DNA of 64,000 nt from Cavia porcellus (taxonomy: Eukaryota > Chordata > Mammalia > Rodentia > Caviidae). The DNA lies in assembly GCF_034190915.1 (NCBI RefSeq), contig NW_026947509.1:33798767-33862766 (forward strand), in the 5' to 3' direction. The number at the start of each line of letters is the position of its first letter. Position 1 is the stretch's first letter. Shown here in pieces: positions 1 to 22,949 of the stretch. The notes below the pieces were generated by a model. The model ran no database searches. It was not told the origin of the DNA and saw only the letters and a list, made by a program, of their open reading frames with translations. The position numbers were made by a program, and so were the translations under genes.

Positions 1-1177
1 AGGGCCACCTCGAAGACACCGTCCACACTGCGCATGGGCCAGGCCACGGGACAGTGGGCTTAGTCCCCACAGTGCCACCTAACCCTCTGTCCCGCGTGGG
101 TGGGGACCAGGGAATCACAACCCCTAGCCCACCTCACCCTGACGGGTGCCCACCCGGAACCACTGCTGCCCCCTGGAAGCTCCCTGCCACCCCCACCTGC
201 TGGGTTCCCTGGTGGCAGTTGTGGGAACGGTCACTGGTCCTAAGTCACGGGGAGGGGACGGGGCCAGATCTGTTGCTCCTGCTCCTGCCCTGTGCTGTGC
301 CCTCTGCCTTGTCCCGTCCCGCTGGACCTGACTGTGTCGCCCTTGGCCCCTCCTCACTTGTTCTCCAGCACGATGTCCGGCCGCCACACCATGGTGGACG
401 GCACCCTCAACACCCACAGGCCGCCGTAGTCCTGGGGGTCCCAGCGCAGGCGATAGTCACACCACTGCTGTGGGAGAGGAAGGGGCATTGCCAGGCCTCT
501 GCTCCCAGCTGTGCAGAGCCCCAAGAATGAGAGTCCACCCCAAGGAAGGTTCTGCATTTGGATCCCGACACACAGAGGGCATGGCGGCCACTTACCATCT
601 CAATCCAAACGTTGGTGGTGAGGGCCTCCTCTCGCTCATTCTGGGGGTGCAGAACAGGGGGCTAAGTCCCCGTACCTCACCTCCCCAAGTACCTGGGACT
701 TGGGGCCTACAGCCATGGGGCTTTCCCTACTCTCAGCCTACCCTCCTCCTTCCCTGTCCCCCCAGAGGGTCCCTGTGCCAGCCTGTGGCTCTCTCTGCTC
801 CCCACCACTCACCAGGGAGATGAGATTGGTCAGGGTGAGCTTCAGGCTGACATTGACCACATCTGTGTCGCGCTCTGCAGGCCGCAGGTGAGGGTCATAA
901 CTGTGCATCAGGTCAGCCAACAGTCGTTCCTCCTGGTTGCGGCCCTGGGCCCCTGCAACAATGGCCGGAGCTTCAGCCTCACTGTGTGGCCTTGAGGAAG
1001 CACAGTAGCAAAAAGGTGCAGAGGTGGGAGGTGGAAACTGGTGACCAGGGGCTGGAGCACATCCCCCAAGGCCTCAGACCCCTGCCCTGGGGCCTCCCAG
1101 ATCCGAGTCCCCTGGTCCGCACCCAGGCAGGCAGCCAGCAGTGACAGGAGGAGCAATAGCCCTTGGCCCTGATGCAT
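1..1177 (-). CDS. CHRNG: Nicotinic acetylcholine receptor gamma subunit, 5' part (exons 1-5, cut by window edge)
   Basis: Fetal muscle acetylcholine receptor subunit, a Cys-loop ligand-gated cation channel of the embryonic muscle membrane. Coding exons read on the minus strand are 1123-1177, 813-952, 596-640, 358-467 and 1-27, so only about 125 codons are present. Exon 1 encodes a signal peptide beginning MHQGQG followed by a leucine run; the ATG is at 1177. Exon 2 carries the N-terminal ligand-binding-domain segment with PHLRPAERD. Exons 3 (45 bp) and 4 (110 bp) have the lengths typical of this receptor family and encode TTNVW and WRPDIVLEN. Exon 5 starts at 27 with VDGVFEVA before the window ends. 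All internal junctions are GT/AG and in phase. Gamma rather than epsilon is called from the match of the signal peptide and exon 2, and from its place beside CHRND. The Cys-loop and membrane segments lie outside the window. Confidence 0.95.
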
Positions 1178-1282
1178 GGAGCCTCTGCTCTCTCGGGTCC
1201 CCAGCTCCAAGCAGAGAGAGGGGCTAGGTGTCCTGTGACAGGCCACACTCCCATCCCACAAGCCCTGCCAGCCTGGCCCCAC

Positions 1283-1311
1283 CAGCTGTCTGACCACAAC
1301 TTTGTCAGCTG
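1283..1311 (-). promoter_or_regulatory. Paired CAGCTG E-boxes in CHRNG proximal promoter
   Basis: Two palindromic CAGCTG E-boxes lie at 1283-1288 and 1306-1311, about 106-134 bases upstream of the CHRNG start codon. Paired E-boxes bound by MyoD-family factors are an established feature of gamma-subunit promoters in other vertebrates. The sites are seen directly; their use here is inferred. Confidence 0.6.
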
Positions 1312-3313
1312 CTGGGGCACCACAATGCTCGGCTCAGGTTTCTTGGCTGGGGTGGGAGAGGGGCCTGTGGGTCCCAAAAGAGATAGCCATTCCTCCCCAC
1401 GCCCACCCTCAGCTGCCCAGACCCCGCCCCTATGGAGCCTCCCGCTCTCGCTCTCGGAAACACAACCCATCCTGGATGTCCTAGGCCTTCCCCCCACCTT
1501 ACTCCCCCATGGCCCCTGCATGGCCCTCATTTGCCCCCAGACCAGCTCCCTCACCCCACCCTTCGTTATGGAGCAAATTCTCTTCCTCACCCTCCTCCCA
1601 GCGTTTGCCAAAGCTCAACCCCTACCAGGCACAGGGCCGAATGAGCTAACGCCTCTGCCTGGCCTCTGTCCCCACGAGTGCCGGAGAGGGCAGAGGCAGA
1701 GGATGCCGGGCGCCTTCCCTCTGGCCGGATCATGATGCCTCCCTACAGTCAGGGTTCTGGAAAGGCCGAGGAGCCCTGTTGACCTCGATAGGGGGCGTCA
1801 ACCCTGAGGACAGGGTTCCTGCGGGATTAGGGCTATGCAAGAGGGCTCAGGAAGGGATGATCTCTTGTGGCCATCTCTCATTCTGATGGCCCCTTCTAGT
1901 CCGTCCTCTGTGCCCACAGCCGGTGACTCCAGGGCCCCCCTCAAATGCCAAAGTGTGCCAACGCTCAGATCTCCTCTATGAAATGGAGTAGGAAACCGGG
2001 TGTGGTGGCGCATGCCTGGGATCCCAGCACCTGAGAGACTGAGGTGAGAGAATCACCAGGAGTCTGAGGCCGGCCTGGGCCACATAGTGAGTTCAAGGCC
2101 AGCCTGAACTCACAGTGAGAGCCTGTCTCAAAACAGAGCGCTGCGGTGCTGTTTTTGCACATAATCTGTGTAACTCTCCCCTAATTCTTTGGTTACTGAT
2201 GATATGTAACAGTAGGAGTGCTGTGCAAATATTTGTTAGGCTATATTGTTTAGGAAATAATGACAAGAAAAAAGTCTGTACAAGCACAGTGCACATTTTT
2301 TTCTCCCAAATATTTTCAGTCTGTATCTGTCTGAATCCACAGGGGCTGAGTCCATGGGTTTGCAGGGTTGACCATACTTGTTCCCCAGGCTTCCCTGTAC
2401 CCAGAGGCTCTGATGTTTAGACCAAGGATTTGCTGTGGGATTTCCTAGGAAAGCTTTCGCTACTGATAAAAGGGGTGAGAAACACATGGCTCCTTTTCTG
2501 TCTGAATATAGATGCAAGGGATGGCACTGTGGCAGTCATTTTGCAGCCTGAGGCAACAAAGCAAGAGGAAGTAGGCCCATGTGCTGGGTCTCTCGTGGCT
2601 TTGCTGCACCACTGAGCAAACACAACCATCTTTTTCTCCATTCTGAGAAGCAAGGAAACCGTAGTTTCAGGCATGGCTACGACACATTGTGGCTTCTGTT
2701 CTTTGCAGCCCAGTGCATGCCTAACAGATTCCTTGCCCTGCTGGCCTGGAGGGACTGAGTGTAGGAAACTACGTTGGGCTTCTGTGAGGAGGCTTCCCCT
2801 GAGAGTGTGATTCCCAGGCCGCAAAGGGCAAGGAGGTCCAAGGCCACCACCGTGGATTCGCTGCCATAGCGCCACCATGTGGCAGACTAGTGCGGGTGCG
2901 TGGCGGGTGGTCCTAGTTCAGGGCTCTGCTGCCTCTGCAAGACAGGGACCCTCCCTGTTGGCGGACTCTGTGAGTCACGGCTGGGTTTCCCCGTACAGAG
3001 GAAGAGGCACCTTGGATTTGTGGGAAGTTTGCCCCGGAAGGCAGAAATAAGCCTAGTCGGTTTGGGTTTCAAATGGCTTTTCTTTCCCCAGTTACATCTA
3101 AAGATGAAAATTGCCCCTGCTGCCCGGCAGAGCAAATGAGGTCACCTGGTCCCTCTGAGGAAAACTGCAGGAGCTGGACACCCTGCGCGCAGGACGCACC
3201 CCACACACACCTCAAGGATGAGACAACAGGAGCTAAGAGATGATGGGCTGGGGCTCACCCAACGTCCTCCGTGGTGTAGCAAGTCACCCCAAACCCATCA
3301 CTAAAACAGAGCC
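1312..3313. other. CHRND-CHRNG intergenic spacer
   Basis: About 2 kb between the CHRNG promoter and the CHRND poly(A) signal. Apart from one B1-type SINE (1994-2140) it is unique sequence. Short open frames on both strands show no recognisable domain, and I see no RNA gene. Confidence 0.6.
1994..2140 (+). repeat. B1-type SINE
   Basis: A 7SL-derived monomer begins with a GGTGTGGTGGCGCATGCC box and continues through a GGCCTGGGCCACATAGTGAG motif with a duplicated 'gttcaaggccagcctg' unit to GAGCCTGTCTCAAAA. Confidence 0.8.
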
Positions 3314-3319
3314 TTTATT
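3314..3319 (-). terminator. CHRND poly(A) signal
   Basis: AATAAA on the minus strand (TTTATT on plus), about 390 bases beyond the CHRND stop codon. No other hexamer was seen nearer the stop, so it is the likely 3' end signal. Confidence 0.6.
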
Positions 3320-3709
3320 CTGTCACACAGTTCCTGAGGGGCTGGAGTGCAGGAGCAGCTGCACTGTGCGGTTCTAGCTTTGGGACTTCTGTAGGGCTGT
3401 GACCCTCGTGGGGCCCTTTGGGGCAGGGTCACCTCCACATTCACACATGTGGTTACTGAGAAGGCTTGGCCCCTCGCTGTGTGCCCCAGCTTCCCCAAGC
3501 GTCAGAATCCAGTTGACGTGAGTGATGATGAGTGACAGGAGCCGCGGTCTCTTCCTCTGTTTTGAGACAGGATCTCATCGTGTAGTTCAGGCTGGCCGTG
3601 AACTCACAGCGACCCTCCCGCCTCAGCCTTCCAAGGGCTGGGATGACAGGCATGTGTCCCCCAGCTCAGGGGCGGGTGCCAGCCTCCCCCGCAGAGATGC
3701 TCTCCCAGG
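3320..3709 (-). other. CHRND 3' untranslated region with an embedded SINE
   Basis: Sequence between the CHRND stop and its poly(A) signal. It contains a minus-strand B1-type SINE at 3559-3668, so the mature mRNA would carry a sense B1 copy in its 3' UTR. Confidence 0.5.
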
Positions 3710-9882
<6,173 letters not shown>

Positions 9883-10004
9883 CTTGCCCAGAGGACCGAG
9901 GACCAAGTCCTGTGTCCACCCCTAAGTCTGCAGGCTGGCGACTGAGGGTGGGTGGAAGAGGGGACAGGTGCAGGGTGGGGGTGGAGGGCCCAAGGGGAGA
10001 AGAG

Positions 10005-10036
10005 CCGGAAATGCAACCTGACACCTCGGGCAGGTG
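10005..10036 (-). promoter_or_regulatory. Candidate CHRND promoter: N-box and E-box
   Basis: CCGGAA at 10005-10010 (TTCCGG on the coding strand) matches the N-box core, an ETS/GABP site known in synapse-specific delta and epsilon subunit promoters. A CAGGTG E-box follows at 10031-10036. Another CAGGTG lies at 9965-9970. They sit about 80-155 bases upstream of the CHRND ATG at 9882. The motifs are visible; function is inferred from family knowledge. Confidence 0.5.
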
Positions 10037-10325
10037 ATGAGGGGGTGGGGAGAGCCAGCCAGGCAGGCGCCCAGGTCTAGACTGCCCGAGGTCTGGACAG
10101 GAGATCCTGGCAGCTAGCAGGAAGGGAGGGATGCTGGTCAGTCATGACAGGATGGTGACAAGCGGGTCAGCTGCTGCCTCTCCTCGGGAGGCAGCGGATA
10201 TGCTGGCGGGGGCTGCCCCCACTCCCTAAGACCTCGGTGATCTCTGCCAACTGCCTCTGGGGACTGCACCCACCCCATTCTGCATTCCAAAGAAGCATCA
10301 GTGTCTCCATGGCTTATAAATAACA

Positions 10326-10331
10326 TTTATT
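10326..10331 (-). terminator. PRSS56 poly(A) signal
   Basis: AATAAA on the minus strand, about 110 bases beyond the PRSS56 stop codon at 10441-10443. Confidence 0.7.
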
Positions 10332-10440
10332 AAAGCAGCTGTGAGTCTCCAATCACACATCTGGGAGGACACAGGACCCCGACCCACCCACAGACTTGGT
10401 CCACGGGGACAGTGACATTTGTCATATGCTCCCCAGCCCC

Positions 10441-15296
<4,856 letters not shown>

Positions 15297-15511
15297 GGTG
15301 ACAAGGAGGCCCGTCCCTTTCCTCCAGGCCACCCTGGCTATGCTCACTCTCTTGTGCCTGCCTCTCGATGCTCTTCTGCCCCTGGGCATGGAATGGTTGT
15401 CCCTCAAATCATCTGACCGTGTCTGCCTACATCCAGGCTCCCCACTGCCCCGGGTTGCAGCTCACCTGGCCCTCGCCCACTAGGAGCCCCGAGGGAATGG
15501 GGTGGCAGGGG

Positions 15512-15519
15512 CTATATAG
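15512..15519 (-). promoter_or_regulatory. Candidate TATA element of PRSS56
   Basis: CTATATAG, with a palindromic TATATA core, lies 216 bases upstream of the PRSS56 ATG. It would place the transcription start near 15485 and give a leader of about 190 nt. Position and sequence are suggestive only. Confidence 0.4.
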
Positions 15520-15885
15520 AGGACGAAGGGCATGTGGGAGGGGGCCAGGGCTGGGTTGGGGTAGGGAATGAGGTAGTGGGCTCGACCCTCACCTTTGAAG
15601 TCCCATAGCCCCGCTCTGAGCCCCCTGTGTCAAAGGGGCCCTTGTTCCCGCGGCTCCATCAAAGGGGCCCAGACAGGGAAGAGGAGCTGACGGTTGGGCC
15701 GGGGGCCAGGCAGAGGAAGGCTAGGGGGCAGGAGCTGGGGGGATCCCCATCTGCTTGTTTCCCCCGAGGAGTCTGCAGCTATGCTGGGGGCAGACATGCT
15801 TGGAGGGAGGAGAGCTGGGGGTGTTGGGGGGTCCTTGGCAGCCCCAGCCCCCGGGGAAGGCACTGAGCTCCCAGCCCCGCTGTCC

Positions 15886-15964
15886 CTAATTGCTTGGCGG
15901 CGTCCCTGCCCGATGTGGCCATTTCTAAGGATGATCAAAGCCTCCTAATTAGCGCCGTAATTGC
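15886..15964. promoter_or_regulatory. Candidate enhancer island with three homeodomain cores
   Basis: Within otherwise GC-rich sequence, CTAATTGC (15886-15893), CTAATTAG (15945-15952) and GTAATTGC (15957-15964) occur within 79 bases. No SINE features are present. Density of TAATT cores in a unique island suggests a regulatory element; conservation could not be tested. Confidence 0.35.
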
Positions 15965-16726
15965 TGCACTGGGGCTGGAGGGGCGGGAAGAGCAAAGGCA
16001 GGCGCTGGAGTGGCCCGGAGAGGAAGGCAGGAGATGAAAGGCCCACAGTGGCCCAGTTTGGGGAGGACGGGCCCCACAGACCCCTGTCCCTGCCGCTCGG
16101 CCCATCCAGCATTGTTCTCAGTGGCTGTGACCTTGATCCGGTAGGCGGGAGGCTTGAGGAGAGAGCCACGAGTGGGCAGGTCGGGGGCTGAGTCACCACC
16201 TGGGCCAGGGAGGTGTCCTTCTGCCCTGCACAGAGCCCAGAGGCTAGAGCAATACCCTGGTGCCCAGGCCCTGACTGAAGCAGTGTGCGGGCTGGCTGGT
16301 CACCATTTCCCAGCACAGTGGTCCCTGGGCTTTGCAAAGACAATGACCTCTGACTCAGAGGTACTGGGAGAATCCTGGCCATAATGGCTCATGGTGAGCA
16401 TGCCTTTGCCTCTGCAGGAACTGCCTTGGGCTTGCAGGGCCCTGTCTCCTACAGGGCGGCACTGTGTCTGAGATTTCGAATTCTGGCCGAGGGTGTGAGC
16501 TGCACCCAGCCCGCATAGCCTCTGCAGCCCCTGGTCCCTCACACACTTGAGTCTCCCCAGGCCACAGATGCCCTCCCCACTCTCCAGACTAGGAGGCAGG
16601 AAGAGCAGGCAGAGCATGAGCTGCTGCGTCTATCCCTTTATCCCAGTTCAGGGAGAGAACCTGGCCACTGCAGAAGAAAGATTGGCGCCCTCCTTTTTGT
16701 TTTTCTTTTACCTCTTTCTTCTTTTC

Positions 16727-16850
16727 TTTTCTTTTTTTGAGGCAAAGTCTTGCAGTGCATTCCAGGCTGGTCTTGAATGCACAGTGGCGATTTTCCTGCT
16801 TCAGCTTCCTGAGTGCTGGTATTATAGGCACGTGTCATGGTGCTGGGCTT
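16727..16850 (-). repeat. B1-type SINE
   Basis: Minus-strand copy with a T-rich head, the TTTGAGGCAAAGTC box, TTCCTGAGTGCTGGTATTATAG, and the end at CATGGTGCTGGG. Confidence 0.8.
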
Positions 16851-18029
16851 GCATGGGATCCTTGGCTGTTATGAAGGACTCTCTCTAGGTCACTAGGCAC
16901 AGAAGTCTCAGACACCCCCAAGGAGGGCTCTATACACCTGTAAGAATCCATTCCACCCCCACCTCCTCAAGTGAACAGCAAAAAAGCTGGGGAACAGGGG
17001 CCTTTGGGCGTCTCTCGGACAGCCCCAGAAGAGGCGAGGTGTCAGGAGGCATCGTTTCAGTACCCAGCTGGAGGTTGGCTCAGCTGGAGGGTTCCATGAC
17101 CAGCTGGGGACTCCAGTGGCTCCAAGCTTCTGGAGACTCGGGGAGTGTGGGGGCCACAGTGCAATGTGTCCTGATGCCAGCAGCTGCATGCTGCCATGAC
17201 AGACTCGGAAACACAGGGATTCCCGCTTGCCTCCTGCTAAGAATTTCAAGCCAGTGACAGCAGAGCCCTAACCCGTGCAGGGCCATGCTGAGCACCTGTC
17301 CCTGGAGCCCCAAGCAGCCATAAGGTGCCTACAGTGGCCCTGAATGCCCTGGCCAAGGCCCAGCAGGAGCCCAGTGTCTCTGCCCTCTCCCTACTCTCCC
17401 TACCCCAACTGTAGTGGAGCCCAGGGTAGAGGAGAGACCCCCGCCCGCTGCCCAACCCCAACCCCAGCTTCCAAAGTGCCTTTGGGCTGCAGGAGAGAAG
17501 AGCTCAGGCTCCAGCCCCAGACAGAGTCTTGGTGGCAGTGTCCAGGTGGAGGCAGTCTCAGAGGGGACAGCTCAGTGGAAAAGGGTCTCCACCTCCCCCA
17601 GCCCCAGGGGGAAGACTGCCTGGGAGAATGAGGCCTTTTGATTCTCCCTTGCTCTTCCCACCTCAGAGCCCCCAGGCCACCCGCGGCTCTGAATTTGGTC
17701 ATTTGCTGTTGCCTGCAGGAAGCAGGGCCCGTCTGTCTTGTCCTGGGCTGTCCTGGCTCCGGGAACCAATGCTCATGAGTGCCGAGAGGGTGGCTGAGCC
17801 CTGCCTGCCCTGCGACCCCTACTGCCGGGAGTCTGGCCTCCGCCTGCCTCCCTGCCCACAAGGGACTGGGTGGACCGAGGCCCAGGGCCTATTAGGCCGG
17901 GCTGTGTCTCTCTCAGGCCTCACTGTCTACGCTGTCTGGGCCTGGGGCTGCCCTGCACCTGCTGGGACCTGGCTGTGGGAATGAGAAATTTATTTCTCTC
18001 TCCATTTTCCCTTCCTTTTGTCTTTCCTT

Positions 18030-18383
18030 CCCTCTCCCTTCCCCCAGCACTGTGATTTGTACCCAGGGCCTTTGCACTGCGCTACATCCCCAGCCCTCTT
18101 TGAACTTTTCATTGTGACACAGTATCTTAATAAACTGCTAAATTGTGTAGGCTCACTGGGTGTGGTGGCACATACCTGTAATCCCAGCACTGAGGAAGCC
18201 GAGGCAGGAAGATTGCCGTGAGTCCAGACCAGCCTGGGTTACCATAAATGAGTTCAAGGTCAGCCTGCACTGCGTCTCAAAAACAAACGAACAAACAAAC
18301 AAATAGATTGGGTGGGCCGGGCTCAAACTTGTGATTCTCCTGCCTCAGCCTTCTAAAGCAGTGGGATCACAAGTGTGGGCCTC
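18030..18383. repeat. SINE cluster (ID fragment, B1-type, B1 fragment)
   Basis: An ID-type fragment on minus (about 18030-18100), a B1-type copy on plus ending in an AAACAAAC tail (about 18155-18308) and a minus-strand B1 fragment (about 18312-18383). Confidence 0.75.
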
Positions 18384-19794
18384 CTCCCACCTGAGGAGAA
18401 CCAACCATTCCGAGGTGCTTGTGGCCAGCAGCAGGGCATCACAGGGTTGATTCCAGACGCTTGGTTACTCTCAGGGAGGGACACTGCTCAGACAGGCACA
18501 GGTGCCCGCTGGGCCTGTGCTCTTCCCACTTGACTGTTTCTCTTTTTGGGGGGAGGGTGGAGAGTGGGGGATCCAGGGTGCTGGAGGGAGGCCGAGGGGC
18601 TGTCCGCAGCCCTGCATTTCTGCTCTCCTCTCCTCCCTCTACTGCTGCAGACCAGGGCCCTCCTCACCCCGCCCCTGCCCCCACCCCAGCCCCTTTCGAT
18701 CACAGCTGCTCTACATGGCCCCTCCTGCGGTGGGCAGAGGCACTCTTGTCCTCAGCCTTCCTGGTCCAAGAGGAGTGTGTGTGTCACGGGCTTCCCCAGC
18801 CCCGTGGGCCTTGCTTGGGTTCCAAGGAGGAGAAGGCCGGGCTGCAGCCCTCATCGGGGCCCTCTGTGGCCCGGAGGGGCTGAGAGGCCCGGTAGCTGGG
18901 GCCCTGAGCCCCAACCTCTGCAGGGTGGTGGGTGGCAGCAGCGTGAGAGGGAAGCTCGCCCAGGAGCTGTCCATGCGGCCCCCACCAGGATGTGGCACCT
19001 GGCGCGCCAGCTCTGCAGTGACGTGTGAGGGAGCTGATGTCCCTGTCATCTTAGGACCAGAAGCCACGAGGCTGTGATTCACAGCCAGATCCAGGGCTCT
19101 GAGTGCTCCCGAGTAAGCTCAGTGAGTCACTTCCTGTCACGGGCTGGATCTCAGCCTCCAAAAAGATGCTCTGGAAACAGAGCTGCTGTAGGTGCACTGG
19201 GTTCCAATGAGGTTTTACTGGAGTAGGGGCCCATGTGACAACTGTCTACCCAAGGGGGACAGAGATAGAGCTACTGGGTCAGGCACCATGTGACATTGGG
19301 GCAGGATGGGGTCGCCTGTGCAGCTGTGAACCATGAAGCCCAGGGAGCCCAGGAACCCAGGCCTCTGGGCATTTACATGGATCCATCCCATATCCTAGGT
19401 CTCCTCAGTAATATTTGGCATCTTTGTCTTCAACCAGAAAGTCTTTCCAGAAAACACCTCTATAAAGAAGAGATGCTCGCTGGCTGCATGCGGGTCCCTC
19501 CGGGCTGACTTATACTGCTTTTACTTTGGTAACATTAAGTACAATTAGATGTAACAAATGATGCTGAATCTTTCAGTAGGTTCCAGCTACGTCCTGAATT
19601 CCATGCTTCAATTCTAAACTTCTCTCTGAATCAACGCAAAAAGAAATTTCAGGAAATGATGCTGTCCATTAATAATGGTTTAATTTCTAAAGTTGAGACT
19701 TATTTTCCTTGCCTTGTACTTTCTTCTGCATCTTGTCCTGTGTTGCTTTAACTCTTTTGAATATGATGCAAATAGAAAACATTAAGAGTCATCC

Positions 19795-19893
19795 TTTTTT
19801 GGATACAGGGTCTTGACATTTAACCCAAGCCGGCCTCGAACTCATGGTGATCCTCTTGCCTCAGCCTCCTGAGTGCTGGGATTACAAGAGTCA
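19795..19893 (-). repeat. B1-type SINE
   Basis: Minus-strand copy with TCAGCCTCCTGAGTGCTGGG and ATTACAAGAG, truncated at its 5' end. Confidence 0.75.
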
Positions 19894-21558
19894 TGTTTTT
19901 TTTTAATAGTGCAGGCACCAAGTGGAACCTTTTGAACAGCACAGAGTTTATCGATGTGATTTCATTGAAACACGCATTAATGTCCAGCGCTGGCTGAGTA
20001 GAGGTGACTTCCTGAGTCAGATGTTCTGTGGTATATTAAACCTTCACAGTCGCTGTTCACAGCTGGGGCTGTCGGACCCAGTTTACAGAAGAGGTCACCA
20101 AGGCTCTGAGAATGCATCCCTGGAGAGAGAGGCTGAACCTGGCCCTGTCTGCAGCTGCCAGCCACAGCTCTGACCGCGCCCAGCCCTGGCTCCCGCCCTT
20201 GAGCCCTTCCAGGCCCTGGGGTCTGCAGTTGGCAAGGCTGGGCCCAGGCTCCATCTCTGGCTCTGGTAGTGGGCAGCAGGCGGGATCAGGGCACAGTGTG
20301 GCATGTAATGGTGTGAGGACTGCAAATGGCACAGAGCACATGTGAACCGAGGGGCCTGCAGTTGGGAGGGAGAGAGAAGCCAGGCGTCACCCCTGCATCC
20401 TGCACGCCCAGGGTCTCTCCCTCGGTGCCCAGCTGCTCCGTTCAGCTGCCAGGCACAGGGCAGAGGAAGGAGACATTGTGCCTACACTGGAGGGTCCTCT
20501 GGGGAGCTCGGTCATCCTCTGCTGGGCACGCCCAGTCCCTGCACAGAGCCCCTCACCTGGGGTCTTGTGGAAGCTGGTAGCCTCAGTGAGGACCAGGGCG
20601 AGGCTGGGAGGGTTCAGGCTGAGCACACAAAGCCAATAAATCCCCCGAGGCAATCACAGCTTTGAGCGACGCATAAACAGGGAGGTTCTGCTGCCGCAGC
20701 CTCCCCTCCCCTGCACACTCGTACACACACGCACGCGCTCACATACTGGCTCACACATGCACACACAAGCAAAAAGTGGGTCCGTTTGCAGGGTAATGGC
20801 TTTGCCACAGCAGGAACTGTGTGCAGCATTACAGGCGCTGGGTGGGGCAAGGTAGGTGAGCAGGGCATCTGCGGAGTCCGGGAATCCCAGGGAGCAGCCG
20901 GGAGCCCACAGGCCAGGATGTGGGGCCTTGGCACCCCTGGCAGGGCGGGGAGCGTGAGTGGGGCTGCAAAGGGCTTGGTGGGGGCCAGGGCCAGGTGGGC
21001 CTCTGTCTCCCATGCCCCCTTTCTCCTTTCCTACTCCCGGAGCAGGGGACAGACCGGAAACCAGGGTCACCAGCTCCGGACCTGAAGTGGACCTCAGGGA
21101 CAGGTCTTGTGACCCAGCCTTGCAGCCCACAGGCAGAGGCAGAGGCTGAGACAGGGAAGTGAGTGAGCTCCAGAAAGGAGGCCTTCTCTGTAGGATTTCC
21201 CCTGAGGCCGTCACACGAATCAGGGCGGGACTGCCTGCATGTTGGGGTGGGGAATGGGAGGAAAGACCCTCTTCTTCCTGGAGAAGCTGAAGAGGGCCCC
21301 CATCTGGCGTGTCAGAAAGGACCTCGGAGTGCCTGTCAAAGGTGGAGGGCAGAGGGGCGGGTCCCTAGCCAGCCAGCCTCAATTACGCATCGAAGTCACT
21401 GTAAGAAAGCATGGCATGTGGGGGGAGGGCATCTGGGACCACTGGATTCACCCTGATACAGGGTGGGGCTGGGCCTCAGGTCCCTGCGGTCCTTGGCCAG
21501 GCTTGGCAGCTACAGTCACGCCTGTCAACCTGACAGCCAGGCAGGAGGGTGACTCAGG

Positions 21559-21582
21559 CAGCAGCAGCAGCAGCAGCAGCAG
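21559..21582. repeat. (CAG)8 microsatellite
   Basis: Eight perfect CAG units in intergenic DNA, not in a recognisable coding exon. Confidence 0.85.
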
Positions 21583-22479
21583 AGCATCCGGCCCACCTGC
21601 AGGCACACCCCAACTGCATTTGCGGAAGTAAATTGCTGGAGAAAATAAATCCTGCACACATGATTAATGGGAGGCAGAAGGCAGGCAGCCGCCAAGAGGA
21701 GCTATTGGGGGAGAGTGACAGCTGGGCACAGAGCCAGCGTGGACTCGGCTTCTGGGAAGGAGTCTGGCAACCGCATAGCTGCTGGGATCACTGTGGTGCT
21801 GAGCTGCCAGCGTGCAGGGGGCCTGAACCTGCAGGGCCCGGGGACACAGGCCAGCCCTAGCTGGGCTCCTTGCTCAGAAATGGTCCAGAGCCTGAAGCCC
21901 TGATGTGGGCCTGGCCACTGCACTTGGTTCCTGGGGGCCCCATGGAACACAGAAGCAGAGGCATAAAGCCAGGATCTCAGGTGGTAGGAGGCGGGGAGGG
22001 GATCCCTAGCAGCACCTGTGGGTCCTTGAGCAAGTCACCTCCTGCCTCAGCCTCTCTCCTGCTGTGTGCAGTGACACTAATAGGGGCTCTGAGGGCCACA
22101 GCTGTAGCTCCCCACCCTACAAGCACCTGCCAGGCACTCAGGGGCCACCTCGGGTAGCAGGAGGTGTCTGGTGTGCACATTGTGCCCTATTCTCATGTTC
22201 TGGAGCTCACAGGCAGGCAGTGCTCAGCCACTGAAGAAATAGTGATGAAGATGGATAGGTAAGGCGTGTGGGGCTGGGAGGGGCTCGCTCATGACCTGGA
22301 GGGCAGGGCAGGCTCCCAGGGGCATAGGCACGGACCATAATTGAGTGTGACCTCAAGTGAGCGACACACCCAACAAAGTCACACAGTGAGGCTGTGAAGG
22401 CCTCCCTCACAGGGTGGGGGGGGCGTGTCCAGGCCAGAGCTCCTCTCCACAAGGCAACTGATAACCCTGCTCCAACACC

Positions 22480-22645
22480 CTCTTTTTCTCTCTCTCTGCA
22501 CTGGGAATCAAAGCCAGGGTGCTCCACCGTGAGCAGCACCCCCAGCCCTTCATACTTTTCATTTTGAGCAGGATCTCACTAAGGTGCCCAGGCTAAACTC
22601 AAACTTGTTATCCTCCTGCCTCAGGCTAACAGGAGTATGCCACTG
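22480..22645 (-). repeat. Degenerate ID-type and B1-type SINE pair
   Basis: An ID-like fragment ends with AGCACCCCCAGCCCTT and is followed by a B1 fragment beginning TTTTCATTTTGAGCAGG. Both are diverged. Confidence 0.6.
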
Positions 22646-22949
22646 TCAGCCACTCATTCTTTAACCCATCTTTCCCTTTCAGGGGTTTTTCGTACAGATA
22701 TAAGAACAGGCTTTTGAAATGACACACACATAAAGACATTCACCGCATCGTTGTCAGAAACAGCAAAGAAGTAGCAACCCAGGACGGACTGCATGACCTG
22801 CAATCTTACAGTGGAATACTACATAGCTATAAAAAGGAACAAGGGAGGAATTGTATGTAAAAAATTCCTCAACTGATTAAACAAAAACAAAACAAAGAAC
22901 AATGTGGTATGTGAGCCTCTGTATAAAGAAGAAAATTAAGAGGTATGTC

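Larger units (their letters stand above)
15970..20620. other. PRSS56-ECEL1 intergenic DNA, proximal part
   Basis: No exon of a known family was recognised on either strand. The stretch holds the SINEs listed separately and GC-rich unique sequence with chance open frames. Confidence 0.55.

Noticed and set aside
20704..20770. CA-rich stretch considered as a regulatory element
   Set aside because: Imperfect CA/CG microsatellite with no additional motif support.
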